A stretch of DNA of 8,469 nt from Bacteriovoracaceae bacterium UBA4097 (GTDB lineage Bacteria > Bdellovibrionota > Bacteriovoracia > Bacteriovoracales > Bacteriovoracaceae), in NCBI GenBank assembly GCA_002381765.1, contig DFXX01000017.1, forward strand, positions 22,301 through 30,769, read 5' to 3'. The notes below the pieces were generated by a model, which was not told the origin of the DNA, ran no database searches, and saw only the letters and a list, made by a program, of their open reading frames with translations. The stretch's first letter is position 1, and each line of letters starts with the position of its first letter. Position numbers and translations under genes: made by a program. Of this stretch, positions 1 to 7,897 are shown piece after piece.

Positions 1-659
1 TAGTTGAATAACTCCTTCTGTGCTTCATCTAAGTTGGCCTTAAACTTACTAAAATCAAATGGCTTATTATATAAGCTATTAAATTTCTTTTTTAGGAATT
101 CACTTACAAAACTCGAACTCGAATTATTCTTAATACTCTTAAATATCCGCGGTGTACCAAGAGTAATCGCAATATCAATTTTGATCTTTTCGTCTTTTTC
201 TTTAATGATCAATCGATGTGAGTTATCGGGAAAGCCGATGCTTTCAAGTCGTCTTTGGAGTGAATCGATATTTTCCTGCAGTTTTTGGCTCTCATAAAAC
301 TCCCCCTCTCTTACTGTTAACAATTGAGAAGGTACCGATTCCAGGTCACGATCAATGAAACTGATGACAATCTCTTGGATCCGAGGCTTCATCTTAAAAT
401 CAATTATTAGTTCATGGGCACCATCATGTTCATAGAGGTCAAAAGAAAACCTTTCATATCCCCCATCTGAAGCCATGATCCTAAGAGTATCTTTAAGATG
501 AACTAAACTTCGGTACTCACCTTTTAGATTCATCAGTCTCTGCGTTCGCTGATAGCATAGATCATTGGGCGGACAATTAACTTTGACTTCTTTCAGGCTT
601 AATCCCGCAGCCTGACAAAGAGTAGAGAGCATGAGGAAGATGAAGAATAGGAACCTCAT
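1..659 (-). CDS. tamA: TamA-like outer-membrane protein, N-terminal part (cut by window edge)
   Basis: An open frame of 219 complete codons runs from the ATG at 659 off the left edge without a stop, so only the periplasmic part is visible. It starts with a signal peptide (MRFLFFIFLMLSTLCQAAG; likely cleavage after Ala17 or Ala18). What follows looks like POTRA domains: POTRA1 about 20-91, POTRA2 about 92-170 (REGEFYESQKLQENIDSLQR at 117-136, then LESIGF and a strand pair ending ITLGTP), and a third starting near 171 (RIFKSI). Three POTRA domains before a barrel match TamA; BamA usually has five. The barrel would lie beyond the window. In TamA/TamB systems this protein is the outer-membrane channel partner of the inner-membrane TamB. 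The ATG overlaps the tamB TGA by four bases (ATGA). Cys29 and Cys35 could form a disulfide. The assignment rests on POTRA pattern and context; another Omp85 member is possible. Confidence 0.78.
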   Translation of the reverse strand, partial: MRFLFFIFLMLSTLCQAAGLSLKEVKVNCPPNDLCYQRTQRLMNLKGEYRSLVHLKDTLRIMASDGGYERFSFDLYEHDGAHELIIDFKMKPRIQEIVISFIDRDLESVPSQLLTVREGEFYESQKLQENIDSLQRRLESIGFPDNSHRLIIKEKDEKIKIDIAITLGTPRIFKSIKNNSSSSFVSEFLKKKFNSLYNKPFDFSKFKANLDEAQKELFN

Positions 660-3600
660 TTAAAGGTCCACCTAAATTTAAGATCTCCCCCAATGGAGTT
701 ATCTATAATGTCTTCTTCGCCTTCAGCATTGGTCCTGAGCTCATAAACGCCTTCAAGTTGAACTTTCTTATTTAAGCTATAGGTAAGATTCATGCTTTGC
801 CGCTGTCCAATACTCCCACCCATGGTACTGGAGACCGATAAGGTCAAAGCTTCATCAAGTCTTTTCTTAAGCTCAATCTTGGTGGCAGAACGTGTTCTTC
901 CGATTGTTCCCTGTCCTTCTTGTGAGCGTCCTGCAAGCATACTGTCGGTTTGAGATTGTTCAAAAACTGTTCCCAAATTAACTTGCAGGCCAAACTGCTT
1001 ATTCAGGATATCGCTTATCTTAAAACGATCAAAGACAAAGGAACCTACTCCCACCTGGGTTAAGTTTTGTTGTTCACCTTGAGTAAGTGAGCTTTGAATC
1101 TCATCGGTGTATCCAAAAGCGATCAATGAGAGAATTGAATTTCGTGGTAAAGAAGGATCAGAAGTTAAGTCAAAATTGAACCGCTCTAGATCTCCGTAGG
1201 CTTTAGCAATAACCCTGTAAGAAGAGATCGTAGTCACTGCCTGGATATCAAAATCAGGATTAGTTATTTCTTTTTTAGGAGAAAAATTAATATCAGCACT
1301 TGTAATAAAGTACTCATTATTCTTAAAGAAGATACGGGAAGAATTTATAGGGGCATACAATCGTCCCTCAGCTCTGGGCCTTATGGGATTTCCATTAAGT
1401 CTCATTTCTCCCAATAAACCTACATCCATCATTGAGTTACTAATAGAGACCGGATTATCAATCTTGATATTCAAGTTAAGATTGAAGAACTTACCGAATG
1501 GTGATTCCTGATTTTTGGGCAAGAATCGTACTTGGCCAAGAGCTGAGGACCTGCTATTGAATTCATTTAATTCATTAACGATCAGGGCTTTGTTGATAAT
1601 TAACTCTCCACCCACTGAATAAGGAGGATTATTTCCAAGGATAATTCCTTCACCGGAAACATTTATCACAGACTTTCCTAAAACAGGTATTTCAGCGCGG
1701 TCCAGTTGATACTTTAGGTTGATATCGGGGCTTCCCTCATCAAAGAACACATCACCCATTAGGAGTATTCTGCCGTTCTCGAGAGTTGTTTCAAATTCTG
1801 TAATATTCAAGCGGTTGTCATGAAAATCTAAAGCGTATTTGAGATTATTAATGGGGAAGGGAGAATTTTCGACCGTAAAACTTAGGTCTTCTGCTCGAGA
1901 AGAAATACTTGCGCTATAGCTATTTCCATTTCCATCCACTCTTAAAATGTTCCGAGAAAAGCCTTCGGCCGAGAGAATGGGAGCAAACAGGATCTCCAGC
2001 AGCTTGGCATTGAAATGAACTTCATTAACGAGTGAAATTTCTTTACCAAAGGTGCCTCTTCCTTTAGTTGCGACAAAAAGATCGGGTTGCTGGATATTTA
2101 AATTCCATTTTTTGATTACACTATCAGTAATAACAAGCTCGGGTTCTTTAGACTCATAATCCAATTTAAATTCTTCATGATTTAACTTTACTTGATCTAT
2201 GGATGCCCTAAGATTTACATCAGAAAAGCCATGGCGCAAATTTGATTTGGCAGAGAACTTTAACTTCCCAGAAAACTTCTCACCTTCTACATGTTGACCG
2301 AGTATCGCTACTGCTAGAGGTTTAAGTTCCTGTACATCAATATTCAGATCTATCTTAGACCTCTTTGTGGGGTCAGTAGAGTAGTCAAAGCTTGATTGAA
2401 AGGTATTGCCTAAGAGATTTAAATCCCCCGAATATCTTTGAGGCATGACTTCCATTTTTATAAGAGAGTCCTCAAATGTATAGTCAGGAGAGCGAGTATC
2501 ATTGAATCGATTTTCAACTTTTAATAAATAACTACTGGCACTACCACTTCCGGCCAATTTACCGGAAATATCGGAATCAAAATTCAATTTTAGACTTCTG
2601 GCAAAGTTAAATGAGGACAATGCCAAATCATCCCAATCGAACTTCGAGGTAAAAGTATTCTTGGTAGTTTTATAGGCAAATGAACCTCTTAATGTTCCCT
2701 TACCCTTAGAAGCTTCAATGTTTCTAAGTTTAACCTCTTCATTAATGAACTCTAAATTCATCGACCCTTTATCGAGAGTTTCTCCGTAAGCAGCGAGATC
2801 ATGAAACTTCACATCTGACTTCACTCTTAATTCGCTTAGCCTGGTCTTGCCAAATATATAGGCATCAATTCTGGATTTGAATTCAAGATCTTCAGGTAAA
2901 AAATCTAGCTTCGAGAAAATAGGGTACATGATCTGACGAATATCTTGAAAATAGGCCAGTGGAGCATTGATCCCCAAAGCAATATCAAGATTCCGGTAGT
3001 TAATCACACCACTTCCAGATAGGGCAGTTTTACCAAATACCGACTCCAGGCGTCTGATTACAACATTGGCATCTTTTAAAGATAGTCCAAGATCTATATC
3101 GGAGGTTCCCAACTGATATCCCAGAACTCCGAAGTTATTCATTTTCCCGTTAAACTTGAGTTCTGTATCATCCAGAGGCCCCACCACATCTATGCTTAGA
3201 CGACCTTCTCCTACGAGATCGATATTTGCGATATTTCCAAAATCTGAAAGATTTACTTTCCCATCGGTAACAGAAAATCGGACTTCATTTTTATTCACAA
3301 ATCCATCTACTTCCAGACTCGTGCGATTAAGATCTATCTGGGAACTTATTTGAAATTCATTATTGATCACCGCAAGCTCTGCATTCTTCAGCATTGCTTC
3401 TTCGATCATAAGAATTTGAAAAGGCTTCTCCTCACCTACAACTAAACCTAGTTTTTTAATTTTAAATCCATCTACTGGTCTAAAGTAGAAATCGTTATCT
3501 TTATGGTTAACACTGATTTTTCCAGTGAGTCGTCCTTTCATGATATTAAACGAGGGACCCAAGAATCTAAGTACATTGTTGATTGAAAGATCTTGGGTAT

Positions 3601-4666
3601 TAAGTCTTATAACTTCATTAAGGTATTGCTTGGATCTTAGGTCCGCTACGATGGCAGGATAAAGTAAACTTGCTGACTCCTTGCCATTCTTTAGTTTAAA
3701 TTCTGAGACAAGGACTTTCTTGTTTTGCAGAGAAATTCTGGAAGAAATACTCTTGGCATGAATATAGTTCGATTTAAGATCTCTCACGTTAACGCGTGCT
3801 TCCCCTTCAAAATCATCTTTGTTCAGATTTAGGTTAAAATTAACTATGGCAGAACCTGATTGTATATCAATGGCATCAGGAAATTGTTCGAATCTTTTTA
3901 GACCATTCAGGAATACAGAAGCTTCACCATTAAGTGTTGCACTAGCACCTTTAATTAGAGGATAGTTCTTAACATCCCCTTTCAAGAGTAAGGTATGAAC
4001 ATCGTGTTGAATTTTCAACCTTCTCAAATCGATATTCTTTTTTCCAATAACGATATCCCCCCAGGCCTCGTCGATGAGGGAGTCAGTGTCTTCAACAGGC
4101 TTGATATTTGAAAGATGAAATCGAGCGGTAAATGTTTCGTTTTTCTTAAATAGTTTTAATCTTCTGACATCCACTATCTCATGGGTTGTAATAAATTTGG
4201 TATTTTCGATGATGAGTGTATCAATTCTAAGCGGAAGATTATCTGCAAACCCAAATATTTTATCAATGAGGCTTGATTCGATTTCTTCCAGGCTTTCCTT
4301 GGATTTATTGGGATCTGTATACTCGATAACAGATTCGGATAATTTGATTTCCCCAAAAGCTAGATTGCGGTCTTCTATTTCAATCAAGTTAAAATAGAGG
4401 CCAATGGTTCCAAGCTCTGCATCGATGCTTTTACCATCGCTTAATTCTTTCTTTACTGTCGTTTTATTTAATTCTAAACCCGGTGGAAAAAAGCTTAATT
4501 CAATATTATTGATGTTAACGATAGTGTTTGTCTTGCGTTCTGAAATATCAGAAATGACTCGACTGAGCAGTGAACCAAACGATCTTGTTTGAATAAATAT
4601 AAACAGGGCCAGGGTACTGGCGAGTATAACGAAAAGGAATGCTCCAATTACGCTATTAAATCTCAT
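656..4666 (-). CDS. tamB: TamB/AsmA-like translocation and assembly module protein
   Basis: The 1336-residue protein fits TamB (E. coli TamB is 1259). It begins with one hydrophobic anchor (about 5-26, SVIGAFLFVILASTLALFIF) flanked by Arg2 and Arg28, so it should sit in the inner membrane with the rest in the periplasm. A long body (about 45-1000) of alternating hydrophobic and polar residues is typical of the beta-taco groove of AsmA-like proteins, which is thought to carry lipid. The C-terminal TamB domain (about 1000-1336) contains FSPKKEITNPDFDIQAVT (around 1127-1144) and LTSDPSLPRNSILSLIAFGY (around 1168-1187), the usual signature, and ends in beta strands with aromatic residues (FRWTFK). 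In other bacteria TamB pairs with TamA in outer-membrane protein assembly and phospholipid transport. The ATG at 4666 has AAGAGG four bases upstream and lies inside the TPR gene; the stop overlaps the tamA start. AsmA-family relatives such as YhdP are less likely because the C-terminal TamB domain is present. Confidence 0.92.
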   Translation of the reverse strand: MRFNSVIGAFLFVILASTLALFIFIQTRSFGSLLSRVISDISERKTNTIVNINNIELSFFPPGLELNKTTVKKELSDGKSIDAELGTIGLYFNLIEIEDRNLAFGEIKLSESVIEYTDPNKSKESLEEIESSLIDKIFGFADNLPLRIDTLIIENTKFITTHEIVDVRRLKLFKKNETFTARFHLSNIKPVEDTDSLIDEAWGDIVIGKKNIDLRRLKIQHDVHTLLLKGDVKNYPLIKGASATLNGEASVFLNGLKRFEQFPDAIDIQSGSAIVNFNLNLNKDDFEGEARVNVRDLKSNYIHAKSISSRISLQNKKVLVSEFKLKNGKESASLLYPAIVADLRSKQYLNEVIRLNTQDLSINNVLRFLGPSFNIMKGRLTGKISVNHKDNDFYFRPVDGFKIKKLGLVVGEEKPFQILMIEEAMLKNAELAVINNEFQISSQIDLNRTSLEVDGFVNKNEVRFSVTDGKVNLSDFGNIANIDLVGEGRLSIDVVGPLDDTELKFNGKMNNFGVLGYQLGTSDIDLGLSLKDANVVIRRLESVFGKTALSGSGVINYRNLDIALGINAPLAYFQDIRQIMYPIFSKLDFLPEDLEFKSRIDAYIFGKTRLSELRVKSDVKFHDLAAYGETLDKGSMNLEFINEEVKLRNIEASKGKGTLRGSFAYKTTKNTFTSKFDWDDLALSSFNFARSLKLNFDSDISGKLAGSGSASSYLLKVENRFNDTRSPDYTFEDSLIKMEVMPQRYSGDLNLLGNTFQSSFDYSTDPTKRSKIDLNIDVQELKPLAVAILGQHVEGEKFSGKLKFSAKSNLRHGFSDVNLRASIDQVKLNHEEFKLDYESKEPELVITDSVIKKWNLNIQQPDLFVATKGRGTFGKEISLVNEVHFNAKLLEILFAPILSAEGFSRNILRVDGNGNSYSASISSRAEDLSFTVENSPFPINNLKYALDFHDNRLNITEFETTLENGRILLMGDVFFDEGSPDINLKYQLDRAEIPVLGKSVINVSGEGIILGNNPPYSVGGELIINKALIVNELNEFNSRSSALGQVRFLPKNQESPFGKFFNLNLNIKIDNPVSISNSMMDVGLLGEMRLNGNPIRPRAEGRLYAPINSSRIFFKNNEYFITSADINFSPKKEITNPDFDIQAVTTISSYRVIAKAYGDLERFNFDLTSDPSLPRNSILSLIAFGYTDEIQSSLTQGEQQNLTQVGVGSFVFDRFKISDILNKQFGLQVNLGTVFEQSQTDSMLAGRSQEGQGTIGRTRSATKIELKKRLDEALTLSVSSTMGGSIGQRQSMNLTYSLNKKVQLEGVYELRTNAEGEEDIIDNSIGGDLKFRWTFK
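668..673 (-). promoter_or_regulatory. Ribosome binding site for the tamA-like gene
   Basis: Minus-strand AGGTGG lies eight bases before the ATG at 659, within the last codons of tamB. It supports this start over internal methionines and allows re-initiation after the overlapping tamB stop. Confidence 0.6.
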
Positions 4667-6044
4667 CTAACCTCTTCAGGCGTTCTGAGACTAAACGATA
4701 ATTCGAGTCTATCTCGGAAATATTTTTGAGAATCTTTCGAGCCTTCGATTTATCACCTAACTGGAGATAAGCTTCTGCTTGTAAATAGAGAAATGATAGA
4801 AGATCGTTTTCTTCTACTGCTTTTTCGATAGCTACAAATGAAAGATCTAAAGTTGCCCGATAATCTTTATGTTTCATTAGGCATATAAGTTTTAAATAAC
4901 ATGCCTTAAGATAGTCGGCGTCATTCTGAGCTTTCTCCATACAAAGCTGGGTGGCTTCATTGGCCGCCTGTATGAAGTCAGATTGAAGAAAACTCACTGC
5001 GAGCTCTAACAGCTCATTGAGTGAATAATCATGAAACTTTAATGTTTTCATGATGAGAAGCTCCTCGGCAGAAGCTAGCAAGCTTTCAGTTGGCAATTCA
5101 TTTGCGACTTCCTTCTGGCCATTAAGAACGAGGTCGGCTTGACTAACTTGTGCTTCTGAATGCTTTTCCTTAGTTTCTCTTGGAGCATGGAAGAACTTCT
5201 TCAGATGATTGAAATACTTATCCAAATAAACAAAATCATAAACCACATTGTTTTTTATATCTGAAGAGTAGTTTTCTACACAATCTGTAAAACCTAGATT
5301 AATCATTAGATTGAGAAGTAAGATTTGGAATTTGAAATCATCAAAATAAATAACCATTTCTGCTAGTTTCTTATAATCCGTTTTATCGCTTATTCCTTCC
5401 ACCGAGAGAAGACAGAAATTACTATAAATCTCTAGATAACTTCGTTCAGTAAAGCTCAGTATGACTTCCCTGATAGCCTTTAGTTTTTCGGCAATGCCAC
5501 GAGGAGAAGATTTTTCATAGCAAGAAAGAATCAGTTCTTTGGTAGTCTCTTCGGCCAGAGTAAGTTCGCTAAGCATGAGATAAATAGCGAGATCATTTAA
5601 TCTTAGATTGAAGTCGTGCTTAAAATATTTTTGCTGAAACTTATAAACGACATCAAGGCGGTGAGGTACCTTGGCTTCATACAGATAAAGATTCAGTTCC
5701 GTAATATAACGATAGAGCTCGAGAAGATTACCCTTGGCTTCGGCCATTTTTATTTTGATCAGGGTAATTCTTCGGAAGTGTAGTTTTAGATCGGTGCTTG
5801 AAAGTTTATGAATCCAATGTTGGGCCTGCTCAATATTTTTATCGACCACACTTTCAGCGGCTTCAATCAGCAGAATGGCAGGTGGAGTTCTCTTCTGTGT
5901 TTCCAGAAGTTCAAGATACAGGGGGAGTATTTCCAAACGAGAAGTCGACTCTAAGATTGAGAGTTGTACTTCGGTGAAGCTAAGAGCTTCACTAAACTTA
6001 GATTCGGCCATCATCTGCCGAATTTGGGCTAAATAATCCACCAT
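4656..6044 (-). CDS. Helical TPR-like repeat protein of unknown function
   Basis: I do not recognise this 462-residue protein as a named family. It has no signal peptide or convincing membrane segment, so it is predicted cytoplasmic. It is helix-rich throughout. Residues about 1-285 look like degenerate helical-hairpin repeats (for example SKFSEALSFTEVQLSILES, 15-33). Residues about 286-320 form a polar, low-complexity linker. The C-terminal part (about 330-462) carries clearer TPR-like units, the best being FLYLQAEAYLQLGDKSKARK (418-437) with the Ala/Gly/Ala spacing of TPR helices. TPR proteins usually act as protein-binding scaffolds; the partner is unknown. The gene starts 43 bases after accC behind a strong ribosome binding site, and its 3' end overlaps tamB by 11 bases. 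That tight link to tamB suggests a role connected with envelope assembly, but nothing in the sequence proves it. Codon use looks like that of its neighbours. Confidence 0.85.
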   Translation of the reverse strand: MVDYLAQIRQMMAESKFSEALSFTEVQLSILESTSRLEILPLYLELLETQKRTPPAILLIEAAESVVDKNIEQAQHWIHKLSSTDLKLHFRRITLIKIKMAEAKGNLLELYRYITELNLYLYEAKVPHRLDVVYKFQQKYFKHDFNLRLNDLAIYLMLSELTLAEETTKELILSCYEKSSPRGIAEKLKAIREVILSFTERSYLEIYSNFCLLSVEGISDKTDYKKLAEMVIYFDDFKFQILLLNLMINLGFTDCVENYSSDIKNNVVYDFVYLDKYFNHLKKFFHAPRETKEKHSEAQVSQADLVLNGQKEVANELPTESLLASAEELLIMKTLKFHDYSLNELLELAVSFLQSDFIQAANEATQLCMEKAQNDADYLKACYLKLICLMKHKDYRATLDLSFVAIEKAVEENDLLSFLYLQAEAYLQLGDKSKARKILKNISEIDSNYRLVSERLKRLDEI

Positions 6045-6045
6045 G

Positions 6046-6054
6046 CCCCTTCCT
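6046..6054 (-). promoter_or_regulatory. Strong ribosome binding site for the TPR gene
   Basis: Minus-strand AGGAAGGGG lies immediately before the ATG at 6044, with AGGA spaced six bases from it. This is the strongest Shine-Dalgarno in the window and supports that start. The next codon is GTG (6041), a possible alternative start with similar spacing. A strong independent site here contrasts with the overlapping starts of the other genes and fits a new translational unit. Confidence 0.7.
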
Positions 6055-6078
6055 GTGGCATATTAAACACTTAATTTT

Positions 6079-6107
6079 ATTATACTTTTAAATCAGTTTT
6101 TTGGACA
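6079..6107 (-). promoter_or_regulatory. Candidate sigma-70-type promoter between accC and the TPR gene
   Basis: Read on the minus strand, the 43-base gap after accC contains a perfect TATAAT (6084 to 6079). A weaker -35-like TTGTCC (6107 to 6102) lies 18 bases upstream, inside the last codons of accC. A start site a few bases downstream would give a leader of roughly 30 bases to the TPR gene ATG. No hairpin with a T-tract was seen in the gap, so read-through from accC is also likely. In AT-rich DNA such a match can arise by chance, and the -35 is only 4 of 6. Confidence 0.35.
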
Positions 6108-7446
6108 AATAATTGGTTGAAAATCGACTTTCTATGAAGTCCGGATCATTCAAAATTTCCTTATGCAGACTAAGATTGGTCTGAATTCCACTCACCACCG
6201 TTTCATTCAAAACTCGCTTAGCACGGGTAATGCAATTGGCGCGATTGTCGGCCTGGACGATGATTTTAGAAATCATAGAATCATAGTATGGGGGTACAGT
6301 ATATCCTGTATAGATATAATCATCTGTTCTTACACCGATACCACCGGGACGGTGATAATGTGTGATATTTCCAGGGGATGGCATGCCAGTGCGGGGATCT
6401 TCTGCATTGATTCTAAATTCCATCACATGATTTCTAAAGAGAATATCGGATTGCTTAAATCTGATTTCTTCCCCTTGAGCGTGACGAATTTGTTCAGCAA
6501 TGAGATCCACTCCTGTTCGACCTTCGGTCACAGGATGCTCCACCTGAATGCGGGTATTCATTTCCATGAAGTAAAATTTCTGAGTATCTTGATCGTATAA
6601 GAACTCTACCGTTCCCACTGAATCATAATCCACAAACTGCGCCAAACGAACGGCTGCTTGGCAAATTTCTTCTCTGACTTCTGGAGTAAGCACGGGAGAA
6701 GGAGCTTCTTCTAATATTTTTTGAAATCTTCTTTGAATAGTACAGTCACGCTCACCCAGGTGAATTACGTTCTTATACTTATCAGCCAGAATCTGGACTT
6801 CTATGTGTCTTGGATTCTCAATATATTTTTCAATAAAAAGTGTTCCATCACCAAAAGCTGCTTTTGCTTCTTCCTGAAGTCGAGAGATAGCAGGCCAGAG
6901 TTCTTCAAATGAATCGATTCTCTTCATCCCTCGTCCACCACCACCAGCAGAAGCTTTGATGAGAACGGGAAAGCCCATTTTTTCCACTTCTTTTTGGATG
7001 AAATCATCCGTAGAATCTTTAACATAGATGGGTTCAAGAGTTGGAACATCTGCTTTCTTAGCAGTTATTTTTGACTCTATTTTATCACCCATGGATTTTA
7101 AGCAAGCAACACTTGGACCAATGAAAGTTAAGCCCCATTTACTACACATTTCTGCGAATTCTTCATTCTCAGAGAGGAATCCATAACCAGGATGTATAGC
7201 ATCTGCTCCAGTGATATCTGCAGCAGAAAGTATTTGAGGAATATTCAAGTATGAAAGGGATGATTTGGCAGGACCAACGCATACCGACTCATCGGCCATC
7301 TTTACATGAAGCGAGTCTTCATCAGCTGTTGAGTGAACACTGACAGTTTCAATGCCAAGTTCTCGGCAACTTCTGATAACTCTGATGGCAATTTCACCAC
7401 GGTTAGCGATGAGGACTTTCTTGAATTTCTTAACGACTGGTTTCAT
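6088..7446 (-). CDS. accC: Biotin carboxylase subunit of acetyl-CoA carboxylase
   Basis: AccC uses ATP and bicarbonate to carboxylate the biotin on AccB. At 452 residues it has the length of the stand-alone subunit (about 447-450), not of pyruvate carboxylase or a fused acyl-CoA carboxylase. Domains in order are the N-terminal biotin carboxylase fold starting at KVLIANRGEIAIRVIR (10-25), with HPGYGFLSEN (85-94); the ATP-grasp domain with GDKIES (120-125) and the glycine-rich lid ASAGGGGRGMK (165-175); then the active-site strand with Glu281, Glu295, Asn297, Arg299 and Glu303 in EMNTRIQVEHP (295-305). Arg345 in FRINAEDP (344-351) aligns with E. coli Arg338. All the metal, ATP and bicarbonate residues I can recognise are present, so it should be active. 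The N-terminus is a few residues longer than in many homologues. No strong Shine-Dalgarno is visible before the ATG, which overlaps the accB stop (TAATG), suggesting translational coupling. Confidence 0.98.
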   Translation of the reverse strand: MKPVVKKFKKVLIANRGEIAIRVIRSCRELGIETVSVHSTADEDSLHVKMADESVCVGPAKSSLSYLNIPQILSAADITGADAIHPGYGFLSENEEFAEMCSKWGLTFIGPSVACLKSMGDKIESKITAKKADVPTLEPIYVKDSTDDFIQKEVEKMGFPVLIKASAGGGGRGMKRIDSFEELWPAISRLQEEAKAAFGDGTLFIEKYIENPRHIEVQILADKYKNVIHLGERDCTIQRRFQKILEEAPSPVLTPEVREEICQAAVRLAQFVDYDSVGTVEFLYDQDTQKFYFMEMNTRIQVEHPVTEGRTGVDLIAEQIRHAQGEEIRFKQSDILFRNHVMEFRINAEDPRTGMPSPGNITHYHRPGGIGVRTDDYIYTGYTVPPYYDSMISKIIVQADNRANCITRAKRVLNETVVSGIQTNLSLHKEILNDPDFIESRFSTNYLSKKLI

Positions 7447-7895
7447 TAGTTCGGCTTAATTTTAAAGAGTGGTTGTCCAAATTCTACAAGAGACTCATTG
7501 TCGACACAGATTTCGACGATTTCTCCTGCGATATCGGCATCAATTTCATTCATAATCTTCATTGCTTCAAGCACACACAGGGCCTGACCAACTTTTACCT
7601 TGTCACCAAGCTTAGTATAAACAGGCTTTCCAGGAGAAGGAGCAGCATAGAATGTGCCAACAAATGGAGACTTGATTACATGAAGTCCAGCATCTGTAGC
7701 GGCAGCTTTAACCTGTACAGGAGAAGATGTCTGAGCAGGAGCATGATGAACTATAGGTTGAGCATGATGAATAACCGGAGCTACTCCCGTCATAAAGCTT
7801 ACTTCAACTTTAAAGTCCTTTGCTTCGACCTTGAGTTCAGCAACTCCCTGATCCTTTGCAACTTTTACAATTTCTTTAAGGGTATCCATGTTCAT
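7446..7895 (-). CDS. accB: Biotin carboxyl carrier protein of acetyl-CoA carboxylase
   Basis: AccB carries the covalently bound biotin that shuttles carboxyl groups from AccC to the AccA/AccD carboxyltransferase, making malonyl-CoA for fatty acid synthesis. The 149-residue product matches family length. Residues 1-36 form the conserved N-terminal segment (MDTLKEIVKVAKDQGV-like). A flexible linker, unusually rich in His, spans about 37-73. The biotinyl domain (about 74-149) holds SPFVGTFYAAPSPGKP (76-91), which includes the protruding thumb typical of AccB, and the biotinylation motif EAMKIMNEI (110-118), with Lys113 as the expected biotin site. The motif reads AMKI rather than the commonest AMKM. 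The start at 7895 has AAGG seven bases upstream, inside the end of efp; Met3 (7889) is an alternative start. The gene begins 2 bases after efp and its TAA shares one base with the accC ATG, so accB and accC are probably coupled. Confidence 0.97.
   Translation of the reverse strand: MNMDTLKEIVKVAKDQGVAELKVEAKDFKVEVSFMTGVAPVIHHAQPIVHHAPAQTSSPVQVKAAATDAGLHVIKSPFVGTFYAAPSPGKPVYTKLGDKVKVGQALCVLEAMKIMNEIDADIAGEIVEICVDNESLVEFGQPLFKIKPN
7739..7771 (-). repeat. 21-base-period direct repeat coding the His-rich linker of AccB
   Basis: The plus-strand 12-mer gagcatgatgaa occurs at 7739-7750 and again at 7760-7771, a period of 21 bases or seven codons. In the protein this gives two similar heptads, VIHHAQP (41-47) and IVHHAPA (48-54). 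It is in frame and looks like a small tandem duplication in the flexible linker, not a mobile or CRISPR repeat. Confidence 0.75.
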
Positions 7896-7897
7896 AA

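Noticed and set aside
4..297. Plus-strand open frame of 97 codons at the left edge
   Set aside because: It is antisense to the TamA-like POTRA region, which has a signal peptide, ribosome binding site and overlap with tamB.
597..659. Lipoprotein signal at the start of the TamA-like protein (Cys15)
   Set aside because: The residues before Cys15 are STL; Leu at the -1 position does not fit a lipobox, while Ala17/Ala18 fit signal peptidase I cleavage.
6045..6087. Rho-independent terminator after accC
   Set aside because: The gap is AT-rich but I could not find a GC-containing stem followed by a T-tract.
6163..6600. Plus-strand open frame of 145 codons inside accC
   Set aside because: It is the reverse-strand shadow of the conserved biotin carboxylase active-site region.
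6088..7446. Pyruvate carboxylase or propionyl-CoA carboxylase subunit instead of AccC
   Set aside because: The 452-residue length, the adjacent AccB with the thumb motif, and the overlap with accB all match the stand-alone acetyl-CoA carboxylase subunit.
7739..7771. CRISPR-like or mobile-element repeat
   Set aside because: There are only two short in-frame copies at a seven-codon period inside accB, explained by duplication in the protein linker.
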